Assembly (NCBI GenBank): GCA_052400665.1
Contig: JBQTGK010000016.1
Direction: 5' to 3' (one strand)
DNA: 64,000 nucleotides
Source of the DNA: JBQTGK01 sp052400665
GTDB taxonomy: Bacteria > Bacteroidota > Bacteroidia > Bacteroidales > Marinifilaceae
Shown here: in pieces, positions 53,316 to 62,736 of the stretch
Layout: every line of letters starts with the position of its first letter
Position numbering within the stretch: position 1 is the first letter of the stretch
The notes under the pieces: generated by a model
The model's database searches: none
Told to the model about the DNA's origin: nothing
The model's input: only the letters and a program-made list of their open reading frames with translations
Position numbers and translations under genes: made by a program

Positions 53316-56222
53316 CTATTTGCTTTTTGATTTGATTAATACTTTTTTAATTTGATCAGGAGATATGTGGGCTTTATTTAATCCATCACCAGCATAGTAA
53401 GATTCACCTCCCACTGCAATTCTGTCTTTGCTAATTTTTTTACCTTTATCGACACCAATACTTGCCCATTCTTTGGCTGCTGCATACATTGCATCCTCTA
53501 TGTTTCCATTACCCTTTAAATACTCTATTATTTCTGGTCTTTTTATTGTTATTAAATATTTCTCAAATATTCTATCCTGCATTTTTTCATCTAAATTTTT
53601 ATCTATATCAAGCTCTAAACTAATAATACTAGAATTTAAAGTATTGGGTATTAATTGATATCTACCTACCGCAAAAATATCTCTATCTTTTTGTTTTTGT
53701 TGAATATCTTTGATTTTAGTTTCAATTACGTTAACATTATTAACAACACTAAGTCCTCCTTTTGTTTTATTACAAAGATTATAATTGTCGTTTGATTCTT
53801 TTTTTGCTATTAAGTTTGCGAATGCACTGTGAGCTAAAAAGTATTCCCCAACAATCCTCCTCATCTGCTCCACAAAAGCAATAGGGTGGAAGTGGTACAC
53901 CTTAGTTGAGGTAGGAAATGGCGTATATTCTTCCTCGTCCTCATCTTTTTGCTCATATTCAAAACCTATTTCCCAAGGATTTCTTTTGCGACATTGATCC
54001 CGAATTGGATCATATATCATATCAGCAGGCATTCCTGGTAATTTATTTGGAACAGGAACTTTTACCTTACTCCAAAAATCAAAAGCCGTAATTTTTTCTT
54101 CTACTAAATGTAAAGTTAACTGTTTTTTATCTTCTAATTTCTGTTTTTTTTCAGCATTCTTCTCCTTTTTAATGCCTTCATCTAGTAAGGTTTCTATTTC
54201 CGATTTTAAAGAAGCATAATCAACACCCCACTCACTTTGGTGATAACAGATCATTTTAGAGAGTTTCTTCTGAGGAAATAAATCTTGCAAAGCATTTCGA
54301 AGTTCTCTTTTTGTCAACTTCCCATCACCATTTTCATCGATGTGATTCCATACGGATTTAATAAAAGCAGGTGAATTCTCTTGAGTAAGTTCAGCAATGG
54401 ATTTATTTAGAACAAACTCATCTGGTTGTTCTTTATAAATTTTAAAACCAAAAGTCTCCCAATTGAAAGCTGAAACTAAACACATCGTGTTTATATTTTT
54501 TTCAGTGATATCTTTTTTTATAAACCCTTCAATTTCATTATAATGCACGAAGTTGTGTTCGTTTTTCTCAGGGGTGAATGTTTTAATCTTATACCAAGTA
54601 TTATCTTTCTCTTGTATTTCAGTCTTGCTTAAATCGGAATTTTTAAAAATTTCATCTTGACCTAAAGTAAATTCAAAAATATCTTGTTTTGGCTCCCTAA
54701 AATAAAGAGTGGTTAAATCTTTTTCTAGCTTAATTATAGATTGTGGCTTAGCAACAACACCTAAAGCGCTTTTTTCTACCCAATACATATGTTCCCCTGC
54801 AGGGATAGTAAATACTACTTTTCGTCTATTCGTAACAGCTCCATCTTTATCTTTTATCGATTCTACCCAATCTATAATTGATTTTTTATTCAATGAATCA
54901 TTAAAAATTACATTTAATTCTTTTAGTTTACCCGGAGTATATTTTGCAGCAATTACTTCTTCTTTATCATTCGTTTTCTGGCTTCCATCCATATAATCTA
55001 AAAGATCATAATCTACTTCTCTTTCTTGCTTGTGAAGTTTAATTTTGCAATATTTCTCGTTTGCGTCTTCAGAAAAAATAAGAACTTTTATTTCATCATC
55101 TTTTTTAAAGCTAATCGGATATTTTAAAGCCAATTTAGCCCCTTTTTTAATTTTAGTAAACTTCTTTGTTTTCTCTATATCGCTTTTATTTCCGGCTCTA
55201 CCTGTAATAAATTCCGCTGGATCTTGATCTGTAAATACCTCTACATGACAATCTTTCAATTTTGGTTGATTTGCAAAACCACAATATCCCGTCCAACCAA
55301 TAATATCTCCAGCTTTCACCTCAAATGCGCAATCTTCACCTGTTACAACATCATTAAATTTTTTAGGCGGTGTAATAGCCATTCCTTCAGATTTCACGCA
55401 GCTTTTGGCAAAAATTCTAAGATCCTTATAAGACTTACCATCAATACTCTTTATTTTATAGTAATTTTTCTTTGTGTTGGTAAATCCATCCAACTGGAGT
55501 TTTGTTCCATTGGGCACAACAAATTGAATACTAGCTCCTGTTAACGGTCTTATATTTTCTCCTTTTTCAGAACTTGTATCCTCTTCTGTGATTATTTCGT
55601 AAGATCCATTGGGTAATTTTTTATTGTGACGTGGTCCCATATACATAAACCGATCTACTATAACTTTATTCGTAAATGGATCTTTGTATTTTACTTTTTT
55701 ATAATTAGTATCCTTTTGAGCCCAATGATCTTTATTTAATTCTTTAGGAGTTAAATTGGAATCAAGTTCTACAGTCATCCCTTTAGGAACTACGAATTTG
55801 TCTTCTTTATTCTCCGAACTTCTTAAATTTAATCCTTTAATTACACCTCCTTTAACTTTGTATTCGGCTTCACCCAAAAAAACAGGCACATCCTTTTTCT
55901 TACTCAAGTCTGTAAAAGTCATCAAATGATTGTAAAGGGAATAAAAACGCAATTCTCTACCTTCTGGGCTTACATATTTATGTTTTATAAGAACAAAATT
56001 ATTTGAAAACTTAATTCCATCAAGTTCGATTGGTTCATTTGTAACCCTGTAGGCAATAATAACACCGTCTGCTATTGCATGAATAGCAGATTCACTTCTT
56101 CCTGATACATGTAGGCCTCCATGCCAATTAAGTAAACGGCCAATGGGATAAAATCCAACAGTATTGGCTTGACCTAATTTATCGGCAGGATTAGAGGTTG
56201 GAATCGGATATTCAAATTTCAT
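53316..56222 (-). CDS. Multidomain T6SS effector: M23-like and lysozyme-like
   Basis: A 968-residue protein without signal peptide. The N-terminus holds an M23 metallopeptidase-like fold (NWHGGLHVSG, FVLIKHKY, LYNHL, and AGDIIGWTGYCGFA followed by DCHVEVF near 330). SH3-like modules are inserted between these blocks. Some M23 ligands are changed (LH for the usual D; DCH for HxH). An EF-hand DENGDGKLTKRE lies near 630. The C-terminus has a lysozyme-like domain: AKKESNDNYN (candidate catalytic Glu, about 806), FAVGRYQLIPNTL and AAAKEWASIG. It follows VgrG and PAAR on the same strand, so it is probably T6SS-delivered and acts on peptidoglycan. Confidence 0.75.
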   Translation of the reverse strand: MKFEYPIPTSNPADKLGQANTVGFYPIGRLLNWHGGLHVSGRSESAIHAIADGVIIAYRVTNEPIELDGIKFSNNFVLIKHKYVSPEGRELRFYSLYNHLMTFTDLSKKKDVPVFLGEAEYKVKGGVIKGLNLRSSENKEDKFVVPKGMTVELDSNLTPKELNKDHWAQKDTNYKKVKYKDPFTNKVIVDRFMYMGPRHNKKLPNGSYEIITEEDTSSEKGENIRPLTGASIQFVVPNGTKLQLDGFTNTKKNYYKIKSIDGKSYKDLRIFAKSCVKSEGMAITPPKKFNDVVTGEDCAFEVKAGDIIGWTGYCGFANQPKLKDCHVEVFTDQDPAEFITGRAGNKSDIEKTKKFTKIKKGAKLALKYPISFKKDDEIKVLIFSEDANEKYCKIKLHKQEREVDYDLLDYMDGSQKTNDKEEVIAAKYTPGKLKELNVIFNDSLNKKSIIDWVESIKDKDGAVTNRRKVVFTIPAGEHMYWVEKSALGVVAKPQSIIKLEKDLTTLYFREPKQDIFEFTLGQDEIFKNSDLSKTEIQEKDNTWYKIKTFTPEKNEHNFVHYNEIEGFIKKDITEKNINTMCLVSAFNWETFGFKIYKEQPDEFVLNKSIAELTQENSPAFIKSVWNHIDENGDGKLTKRELRNALQDLFPQKKLSKMICYHQSEWGVDYASLKSEIETLLDEGIKKEKNAEKKQKLEDKKQLTLHLVEEKITAFDFWSKVKVPVPNKLPGMPADMIYDPIRDQCRKRNPWEIGFEYEQKDEDEEEYTPFPTSTKVYHFHPIAFVEQMRRIVGEYFLAHSAFANLIAKKESNDNYNLCNKTKGGLSVVNNVNVIETKIKDIQQKQKDRDIFAVGRYQLIPNTLNSSIISLELDIDKNLDEKMQDRIFEKYLITIKRPEIIEYLKGNGNIEDAMYAAAKEWASIGVDKGKKISKDRIAVGGESYYAGDGLNKAHISPDQIKKVLIKSKSK

Positions 56223-56236
56223 TATAATCTAATTTT

Positions 56237-56740
56237 TTAGATGCTAAAATCATAATCTGGCAAAAAACCATGTTCATCTGCCTCTTCACGCAAGGTTTCC
56301 TGATTTTCTTGTGCTTCCTGAAGATTGGCAGGGCTACTATCGCCACGAACAATTTCTACTACACTAGATGCCAATTTTTGGGCAATGCTAATTTCTGGAA
56401 AAGGAATTTCCTGTATTGGACTGCTTACCCGTGGGTTGGGAGTAGCGGTACTAATTAGAATATTGGCTTCTCCAGACATCACAACACCACCATGAGCTGT
56501 CATATCGCCTTGGCAAACTACGGGCACTCCATTAATTAATACAGATGGATTTCCCTGAGCTACCACATCGGGTGGTCCTACGCAAACGGCCATATCGCCC
56601 ATAAGAGCTGCGGGTTTTCCGTTAATTAAAACATTGGGAGCTCCTGGTCCTGTTATGGGACCGCCCACATGAGGCACGAGTCCAGAAACCATTGGGCAAA
56701 CGTGCATACTTCCTATTGTTGCAATTGGTTTTCCAGCCAT
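56237..56740 (-). CDS. PAAR-domain spike tip protein
   Basis: A 167-residue PAAR protein that caps the VgrG spike of the type VI secretion system. PAAR repeats are clear: GKPIATIGSMHVCPM, GGPITGPGAPNVLINGKPAA, GDMAVCVGPPDVVAQGNPSV and VCQGDMTAHGGVVMSGEANI; the His and Cys residues bind zinc. The last 55 residues are an extension (PIQEIPFPEISIAQKL and beyond) that may contact the cargo effector. It sits 21 bases after vgrG and 14 before the effector gene. Confidence 0.92.
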   Translation of the reverse strand: MAGKPIATIGSMHVCPMVSGLVPHVGGPITGPGAPNVLINGKPAALMGDMAVCVGPPDVVAQGNPSVLINGVPVVCQGDMTAHGGVVMSGEANILISTATPNPRVSSPIQEIPFPEISIAQKLASSVVEIVRGDSSPANLQEAQENQETLREEADEHGFLPDYDFSI

Positions 56741-56761
56741 TTTTTTATTTGTAAGAATTAA

Positions 56762-58594
56762 TTACATGATTTCTATTTTTCCACTTGCTCCCTGAACAGC
56801 AGTCATTTGTCCTTCAACCTTAACTTGCATTCCCGATAATCCTGCTTCAGCTTGTCCTGCAACACTGGCATTTTGTCCACTTAAATCGGCATCGGTAGTT
56901 GCAGCAAGGGTTAAGGCGGCGCTACTATTTACCGTAGTATCGCCAGTTGATTGTAGGGCTAAGTTTCCTTCTGCTTGAATATTTGCATCAGCCTGAGCAG
57001 CTACATCGATATTTTGTTGTGCAGCAATCTGAATATTTTCTTCGGCGGAGATATTGATATTTTTAGCTGAGATATCGATGGTTTCAGTAGAGCTAATGGT
57101 TAAGGATTTTGCTTGTGTGTCGAAAGTAATAATGCTGCCTTCGTTGTCGTAAATGTTAATTTTTTCTTCGCCATCGGTATCATTTAATTCAATGGTATGG
57201 CCACTTCGCGTACGTATGGCTTTTACATCATTGTTATCAGTAGTAAAACTTTCGGGTTTGGCTGCGCCATGATATAAGGTTCCAATAACAAAAGGCTTTT
57301 CGGCATTTCCGGCTTCAAATCCAACCATTACTTCTTCCCCAATTTCTGGAATAAAGTGGAAACCTTTATCTACACCACCATGTGGTTGTGTCATTCGAAT
57401 CCAAGGCGATGGAGCGGTTAACTGCCAGCTAAATTGAACTCTTACTCTGCCAATTCCCTGTGGATCGGCATTGTCTACAACTATTGCGGTTTGAGTTTGA
57501 CAGTGAGGAAAGAGGGCAACATTGGTGTAGGGTGGGTATACCACATTTTCCGGTATTGCCTCAAAATTATTTTTGTAATCGCCCGACATTTGGCAGGTGT
57601 GCATCAATTTTGTAACGATGAATGTACCATAAGTAGTTTCTCCATTGGCCGTTTTTTGAGCAATAGAAATTAATGCTCCTATTTTAAGACCAGGATTCAT
57701 TGTACTGCCCGTTAGAACAACCATTCGGGCCACGTTGGCTTCACCTTGTTTTACCACAGCATTCTCTAGTGCCTGGTTTAAATCACCATCGGCGGTATGT
57801 CGGTGAAAATCGACTATGGTTTCCTGTCCAAACATTGTTTCCGACTGTTCTGCCATAAAAGCATGATAGCCGGGTAATTCAGTTCCTGCAGCAATCGAAC
57901 TTTCCAGTTTTTCGTCCGAATAGTAATCTCTTGTTACGTAGTTAAATGTTTTGGGGTGCGTCTGCATTTTCAGATTAAAATCCATTAAATCGATGCCATA
58001 CTTTAAGGGTAATGGCTCAGAAGTTTCCGATCCGAAAATTAGTTTTTGTCCATCGTAATAAAACCACTCACCATATCGGGATGCTAAATTGCTTAAAAAG
58101 TTAAAAGCACTTTGGTTGTATTGTACAATGTATGGAAATACATCTCTTGTAACTGGGTTTATGCTTGGCGCATTTTCCATTTGGTAAGCCGCAGTAGCTA
58201 AACGAACAATTTCCGATAAATCTTTCTCTTCATAGCCTATGCAATGCGGACCATCATCTAATAAAATAGTTGGACTGTATCCTTTTATTCGAATATGGTC
58301 GCCAATTGTTGCAAATTCTGATTTTACCGATTCTGCTTCTGTAATAATTCCGATAAAAGTACCTTCTGGTATTGCTGAATCGGTTACTATATCAGTAATT
58401 AAAATTTCTACTTTTTTACCAATAAGTGATTGAGTTTTGTCAATTATTGCCGTGCCTTCTTCGGTAAATAGCTCCCATAAAATGGTAATATCAAAATGGT
58501 GATGAGCATTAATCTCCTGAATAATTTTTAAATCAAGAAAATTAGGATATTGTACGCCATCTATTTTTATGATTGTATTTGTTTGCAGTGCCAT
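56762..58594 (-). CDS. vgrG: T6SS spike protein VgrG
   Basis: The trimeric spike of the T6SS, 610 residues. The gp27-like N-terminal part (about 1-370) contains SAFNFLSNLASRYGEWFYYD and YHGAAKP later. The gp5-like OB domain (about 375-470; GIGRVRVQFSWQ, HFIPEIGEEVMVGFEAGN) is followed by beta-helix repeats (ISAKNINISAEENIQIAAQQ and on). No C-terminal enzymatic extension is fused; cargo is separate. It lies in line with tssD, PAAR and the effector gene. Confidence 0.95.
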   Translation of the reverse strand: MALQTNTIIKIDGVQYPNFLDLKIIQEINAHHHFDITILWELFTEEGTAIIDKTQSLIGKKVEILITDIVTDSAIPEGTFIGIITEAESVKSEFATIGDHIRIKGYSPTILLDDGPHCIGYEEKDLSEIVRLATAAYQMENAPSINPVTRDVFPYIVQYNQSAFNFLSNLASRYGEWFYYDGQKLIFGSETSEPLPLKYGIDLMDFNLKMQTHPKTFNYVTRDYYSDEKLESSIAAGTELPGYHAFMAEQSETMFGQETIVDFHRHTADGDLNQALENAVVKQGEANVARMVVLTGSTMNPGLKIGALISIAQKTANGETTYGTFIVTKLMHTCQMSGDYKNNFEAIPENVVYPPYTNVALFPHCQTQTAIVVDNADPQGIGRVRVQFSWQLTAPSPWIRMTQPHGGVDKGFHFIPEIGEEVMVGFEAGNAEKPFVIGTLYHGAAKPESFTTDNNDVKAIRTRSGHTIELNDTDGEEKINIYDNEGSIITFDTQAKSLTISSTETIDISAKNINISAEENIQIAAQQNIDVAAQADANIQAEGNLALQSTGDTTVNSSAALTLAATTDADLSGQNASVAGQAEAGLSGMQVKVEGQMTAVQGASGKIEIM

Positions 58595-58716
58595 GCTGGT
58601 ATTTTTAACTAGTATTTATTTTGTGTAATCTACCTCTTAACAGGAATTAAATTTTTAGAGTAATTAATTAGCCTTAAGGCTATTGTCTAAAAACAGTAAT
58701 CATTTATTTAAAAGGA

Positions 58717-58743
58717 CAGAAGGGTTTTCCAATTAACCTTCTG
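58717..58743 (-). terminator. Hairpin at the end of tssD2
   Basis: On the minus strand CAGAAGGTT pairs with AACCCTTCTG with one bulge, followed by CCTTTT. It overlaps the last codons of the gene ending at 58733. Confidence 0.45.
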
Positions 58744-59131
58744 CATTCCAATCGTTTACAACTGAAACATTCTCGAGATTTATTTCACGTGCCGACAATT
58801 TCATTTTAGTACTCATGGGGTATGATCCTTCAGAGTGAAAATACTCGTGGTAGGAAACACAAAGTGCATCTGTAAAATCGAGTCTTTTTAAACGCGACAT
58901 AGCATCACGACGGTAAAAGGTTATACTTCCGCTTTTGCGTGCATCAGCAGAGGCCATCCAGTCAAAAAATTCAGTACTAGATGTTGATTCAAGTTCAAGT
59001 TCAATAATTCCTCCACCAACAGGCTTTTGTGAAGCGCGTCCGTTAACAGTGATGGATTGATCCATTCCAAAATGACAATTAATTACTTTTGCAACAGTAT
59101 TGTCTATAATAAATTCAGCCAGAAATGACAT
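58733..59131 (-). CDS. tssD: T6SS tube protein TssD (Hcp), second copy
   Basis: A 132-residue TssD/Hcp-like tube subunit of the Bacteroidota type. It begins MSFLAEFIIDN and contains NGRASQKPVGGGIIELELES and KMKLSAREINLEN, close to the blocks of the first copy. Identity to the gene at 59389 is moderate, so it may be a specialised tube or cargo carrier. It lies 138 bases before vgrG on the same strand. Confidence 0.9.
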   Translation of the reverse strand: MSFLAEFIIDNTVAKVINCHFGMDQSITVNGRASQKPVGGGIIELELESTSSTEFFDWMASADARKSGSITFYRRDAMSRLKRLDFTDALCVSYHEYFHSEGSYPMSTKMKLSAREINLENVSVVNDWNAEG

Positions 59132-59234
59132 ATTGATTGAGTTTTACATTGGGATTAAAAACAGGCTTATCCGTTAAAAAATGAGTTTAGATATTGGTTA
59201 AAATAAGGAAACGAAAACGGAGAATTTAAAAAGT

Positions 59235-59259
59235 AAGCTATCGCGGCTAACGATAGCTT
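59235..59259 (-). terminator. Second hairpin after tssD1
   Basis: A 9-bp stem (AAGCTATCG / CGATAGCTT) lies between the two tssD genes, with a T-rich tail on either side. Confidence 0.55.
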
Positions 59260-59350
59260 TTTTATCAGGATTTTTTATTCTTTATTCAGATAATTTTATA
59301 GTTTTACCCTATTAGGAATACGTGATGGTATCCTGATATTAGTTTGAAAA

Positions 59351-59372
59351 GGACGACATAGATATGTCGTCC
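59351..59372 (-). terminator. Terminator of tssD1
   Basis: A perfect 10-bp stem (GGACGACATA / TATGTCGTCC, 2-base loop) followed on the minus strand by TTTT. It lies 17 bases past the tssD1 stop codon. Confidence 0.75.
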
Positions 59373-59388
59373 CTTTTACTAAGTGCGT

Positions 59389-59775
59389 TTATACCCACTC
59401 ATTAATGTGTTCACCGTTACCCATTTTAATTTCACGGGCAGAGATAGTGAACGATTCAGCCATTGGCATGTTATCGAAAGCATTGAATTTTTCCTCGTAT
59501 TTTACAAGGTAACCTTCGGTAAATGACAATTCTTTCTGTTTAGCGTCAGTATCGCGTTTCAAGAAAGTAACTGTGCCATCTTTTCTCTCAAAGTTGTTAC
59601 ACATCCATTCGAACATATCAGTATCATCAGTACTTTCAACTGTTAACATGATACGACCACCACGAGTAACCGATGATGGACGACCGGTAGCATCAACTTC
59701 TTGAGTTAAATCGTAATTACAGGAAAGAACATTCATTGTTTTTCCACCTACGTTTAATTTCGCCTTAAATGACAT
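59389..59775 (-). CDS. tssD: T6SS tube protein TssD (Hcp), first copy
   Basis: A 128-residue Hcp-like tube subunit. It has MSFKAKLNVGGKTMNVLSCNY at the start, VDATGRPSSVTRGGRIMLTV in the middle and ESFTISAREIKMGNGEHINE at the end, the usual Bacteroidota TssD pattern. Terminator hairpins follow it, so it may be made at higher level than the genes downstream. An (AAT)n tract lies 20-35 bases upstream. Confidence 0.93.
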   Translation of the reverse strand: MSFKAKLNVGGKTMNVLSCNYDLTQEVDATGRPSSVTRGGRIMLTVESTDDTDMFEWMCNNFERKDGTVTFLKRDTDAKQKELSFTEGYLVKYEEKFNAFDNMPMAESFTISAREIKMGNGEHINEWV

Positions 59776-60289
59776 AATAGTAAAATTTAATGTTAATAAT
59801 AATAATAATATACATGTGAAATTATGAATAGTATTTTAAAAATCCAATTAACTATCGAAGTAAATTTACAATGAAGGTATGGAGGATATAGGAATTAACA
59901 TATAAAAAGTATTGGGTTTTCTTTTATTAATAAGGCTTTCTGAACTATTTAGTAATTATTTTCATGTTTCTTATTTTATTTTTTATTTGTAATAGTTGTA
60001 AATAAGTGTTTTATGAAAAAAACCACTTCGATTGATTCTCTTATTTGGAAAATATTAAATTGCTTGAAACTGCTCGTAATTCCTTATAAAATCAGTTTTA
60101 CGCTTAGTTTAAATGAATAAATTTACCTTGAAATATATAACATAAAAAATAAATAATAATGATAGTTTAATGCTTCTTTTGTTTTTTTTATGAAGAATTA
60201 CGGTTTAATATTTTTTCTTGGTTAGAATCTTTCATAATTTTGCTAGTATATTTTTCTAAGATTTAGAATAAATGTTTATATGGTAAGCA
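59776..60289. other. Divergent T6SS promoter region
   Basis: A 514-base AT-rich gap between tssD1 and the tssQ-like gene. It contains an (AAT)n microsatellite near 59794-59810 and, on the minus strand, TTG with TAATTTCA 20 bases on, a weak promoter match for tssD1. No gene is visible. Confidence 0.45.
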
Positions 60290-60874
60290 ATGCGGATCAA
60301 TAGTATTTTAATAATTACAAATAATGATTGCAGAAGAGCGATTGTAGCACTTTGTTTATTGATGTGTTTGGGTGGTTTATTTTCTTGTGGTTCTAAAAAA
60401 ATAATTCATAACACAGTAAACACCGATGAGCCTGATGTAATTGCTTTAAAAGAAAAGTATGCCGAAATTCTTGATATTGATGATAACAAAATAAAAAATA
60501 TTAGACTGTATAAAAATATTGATAATTGGGCAGCTATTAAAGACTCTAGTTTGCTTAAAATAAACTCTTTAAATGTGAGCTTTGTTCAGTATTTATATTA
60601 TTTTAATTTTAATACTAAATTGCCAGGAGAGATTGAAAATCTTTATAAGTCTCGTAAAACATACTTATATCGAGATTGTCATTTTTTAGAGACGGGTGAT
60701 TTGGTTTTTTTTAAAAGGAAATCTCATGCTACTAAAGAGGTAGGTTTTTATTTAGATAATAAAATATTTGTTGCTGCCGAAGTAAGAGGTGATCTTAATT
60801 TTTATCGCTTACAGGATTCAATTTCTAAGTTTCATGTAATTTCAAATGCTAAGATTGTAAAGGATGGTGAATAA
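60290..60874 (+). CDS. TssQ-like lipoprotein with degenerate NlpC/P60 fold
   Basis: A 194-residue lipoprotein with lipobox LFSC (Cys33). The mature part follows the NlpC/P60 plan (FVQYLYYF, then ETGDLVFFKRK, VGFYLDNKIFVAAE). However, the catalytic Cys is replaced (NVS where DCS is expected) and the His position is Glu (TKEVGFY). It is therefore probably a structural, non-enzymatic protein. Position before the TssG-like and TssN genes suggests TssQ, the lipoprotein of the Bacteroidota T6SS membrane complex. The stop overlaps the next start by 11 bases. Confidence 0.55.
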   Translation: MRINSILIITNNDCRRAIVALCLLMCLGGLFSCGSKKIIHNTVNTDEPDVIALKEKYAEILDIDDNKIKNIRLYKNIDNWAAIKDSSLLKINSLNVSFVQYLYYFNFNTKLPGEIENLYKSRKTYLYRDCHFLETGDLVFFKRKSHATKEVGFYLDNKIFVAAEVRGDLNFYRLQDSISKFHVISNAKIVKDGE

Positions 60875-61787
60875 AGAAGCCTTACATGGGTACCTGCAGG
60901 ATATAAATGTTATGCCATTTAATTTAAAGGCTGAAATAATAGCTAATCAGTTGTTTGAGCGTGGTGTCTCTGTCGATAATTTAATTGTACATTTGAATAG
61001 TGCTTTTAATCGTCCGTTTAGAAGGGATATTGAAAAAGCACAAGTGGGTATCGAAGAGGAAAGTGATTTGTTAACTTTATATCTCTCGAGAAATGGGATT
61101 TATGATTTATTACCCGAAGGTCTTATTCATGAAAGAAGCGAAGGAAATGGAAGAGAAAATATTCAACAGTTAATTCATCTTCATCAAAAGCAAAAACGAG
61201 AAGAAAAAGAGGCAAGGAAATTTTTTAAGCCTTTCGAGAATGAGTTATTTGCCATATCTGTAAAAATTGAACAGCAGGAAATGGCCTTACTGAAAAATCA
61301 GGATCATCAATTTCAAAATTTCCTTATTAAATTTTGGGATGTTAATCCTAATTTAACAGAAAGTCAAAAGCTTTTTCTTCTTAAAATTGCTCCTTTGGCT
61401 CATTCAATAAAAGGTAATCTTACGCATATATGTAAGGTATTACAGGTGTTTTTAGGGAAATTAGTATCCTATAGTAAGGAGATGATATGCATAAAAAGTA
61501 AGGAGAGAAAAGAGGGGAAGGGGCTTATTTTAGGAAGAAATTTTATAGCCGGAAATGCTACCGAAGAACTTCCAATGTTACGATTTCAGGTTGAGGGACT
61601 TGAAGAGCATGAAATTGTAGATTATCTAAAAGGTGGTTCTATTTATGAATTTATCGAGGAGTTTTTAGAGTATTTGTTGCCTGTTGAATATGAGTTCGAA
61701 ATTAATTGTAAAACGGATCAGAAATCATCACCTAATGGATTTGGTGTGCTTGGTTATTCTGCCGTATTAAATTCCCGTATAAAATAA
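60864..61787 (+). CDS. TssG-like T6SS baseplate protein
   Basis: A 307-residue cytoplasmic protein. The block DLLTLYLSRNGIYDLLPEGL (about 68-87) is a Bacteroidota T6SS baseplate signature that I associate with TssG, followed by a charged helical stretch (HLHQKQKREEKEARKFFKPF). The C-terminal half has GYSAVLNSRIK and a beta part. It overlaps the lipoprotein gene and lies nine bases ahead of tssN, so an operon is certain. TssF-type assignment is not excluded. Confidence 0.6.
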   Translation: MVNKEALHGYLQDINVMPFNLKAEIIANQLFERGVSVDNLIVHLNSAFNRPFRRDIEKAQVGIEEESDLLTLYLSRNGIYDLLPEGLIHERSEGNGRENIQQLIHLHQKQKREEKEARKFFKPFENELFAISVKIEQQEMALLKNQDHQFQNFLIKFWDVNPNLTESQKLFLLKIAPLAHSIKGNLTHICKVLQVFLGKLVSYSKEMICIKSKERKEGKGLILGRNFIAGNATEELPMLRFQVEGLEEHEIVDYLKGGSIYEFIEEFLEYLLPVEYEFEINCKTDQKSSPNGFGVLGYSAVLNSRIK

Positions 61788-61796
61788 ATTGGTGTT

Positions 61797-62663
61797 ATGA
61801 TATTAAAAAGCTTATTAAATGGGGATGTTAATGTGATCTCTATATTGTTTCTCTTTTTTGGAGCGATGTTTTTTGCTTTTTCAAAAAGTTTAAAAAAATT
61901 GTTTTCCCACGATAGAAAGAAAATGATTTTATATCTTCTTGTAGCAGCTTTAGTTTATGCAGTTTGTGCTCTGTTTACAATTGGTAATTTGATGTTTTAC
62001 GATATTTCATCGAACTATATTGCAATAATGGTAATTAGTTTGTTGTCTGGTTATCTTATGATTCTTGCTTTGGAGAAGTATTTTGAATGGCCGGAAAAAC
62101 TCAAGTGGTTGGCCCAATTAATGTTAATACTTGTTACTGTATTGGTTGGTTTTATTGTATTTATACAAATTGCTGGCCGATTTGGGGTGAGAGGGATGCA
62201 TTATTTCTTTTTGTCGGCCACAATTAGTATGATTCTGCCATGGTTGTTTCTTCATTTATTTAATAGCGCCATGGATATTCCTTTGGCAATCTATAAGATG
62301 TGGGAATACCCAATCAATAAAAAATATGTGAGACCAGAATATGAGGATTTAAAGAATCCCTATATTATTACACTGGAGTTTTTGAAATCGAAAGATGCCG
62401 AATTTGTTTCTCGATTTAGGGTTCGTGCTCCTGAAAATATGGATTTTGGGATGTTCTTTTATCATTTTATTAACGATTACAATCAAAAACACCCTGAAGA
62501 ATTGATAGAGTACGGTACAAAAGAAGAAAAATTACACAACTGGATTTTTTATCGAAGACCCCGATTTATAGGCAGGTGGAAGCAGGTAAACACAGAGCAA
62601 ACGGTTTATAGAAACAACATTAAAGAAAATAATGTTATCGTATGTCAGAGGTTAGACGATTAG
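61797..62663 (+). CDS. tssN: T6SS membrane protein TssN
   Basis: A 288-residue integral membrane protein with five hydrophobic helices in the first 165 residues and a cytoplasmic C-terminal domain (about 175-288; AIYKMWEYPINKKYVRPEY, then IFYRRPRFIGRWKQVN). This topology matches TssN, specific to Bacteroidota T6SS, where it is part of the trans-envelope complex with TssO, TssP, TssQ and TssR. It closes the three-gene plus-strand cluster and is followed by a bidirectional terminator. Confidence 0.8.
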   Translation: MILKSLLNGDVNVISILFLFFGAMFFAFSKSLKKLFSHDRKKMILYLLVAALVYAVCALFTIGNLMFYDISSNYIAIMVISLLSGYLMILALEKYFEWPEKLKWLAQLMLILVTVLVGFIVFIQIAGRFGVRGMHYFFLSATISMILPWLFLHLFNSAMDIPLAIYKMWEYPINKKYVRPEYEDLKNPYIITLEFLKSKDAEFVSRFRVRAPENMDFGMFFYHFINDYNQKHPEELIEYGTKEEKLHNWIFYRRPRFIGRWKQVNTEQTVYRNNIKENNVIVCQRLDD

Positions 62664-62677
62664 TTGATAGGATAAAT

Positions 62678-62715
62678 AAAAAAGACTTGCTAAAATATTT
62701 TAGCAAGTCTTTTTT
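62678..62715. terminator. Bidirectional terminator hairpin
   Basis: A palindrome (AAAAAAGACTTGCTAAAA and its complement) between convergent tssN and tssC, with A and T tails on both sides. Confidence 0.85.
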
Positions 62716-62736
62716 CGTAGTTATGAATAGTGTATG

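Noticed and set aside
55224..55544. Plus-strand 106-residue reading frame in the effector gene
   Set aside because: It is antisense to a clearly coding frame, low in complexity and lacks any motif.
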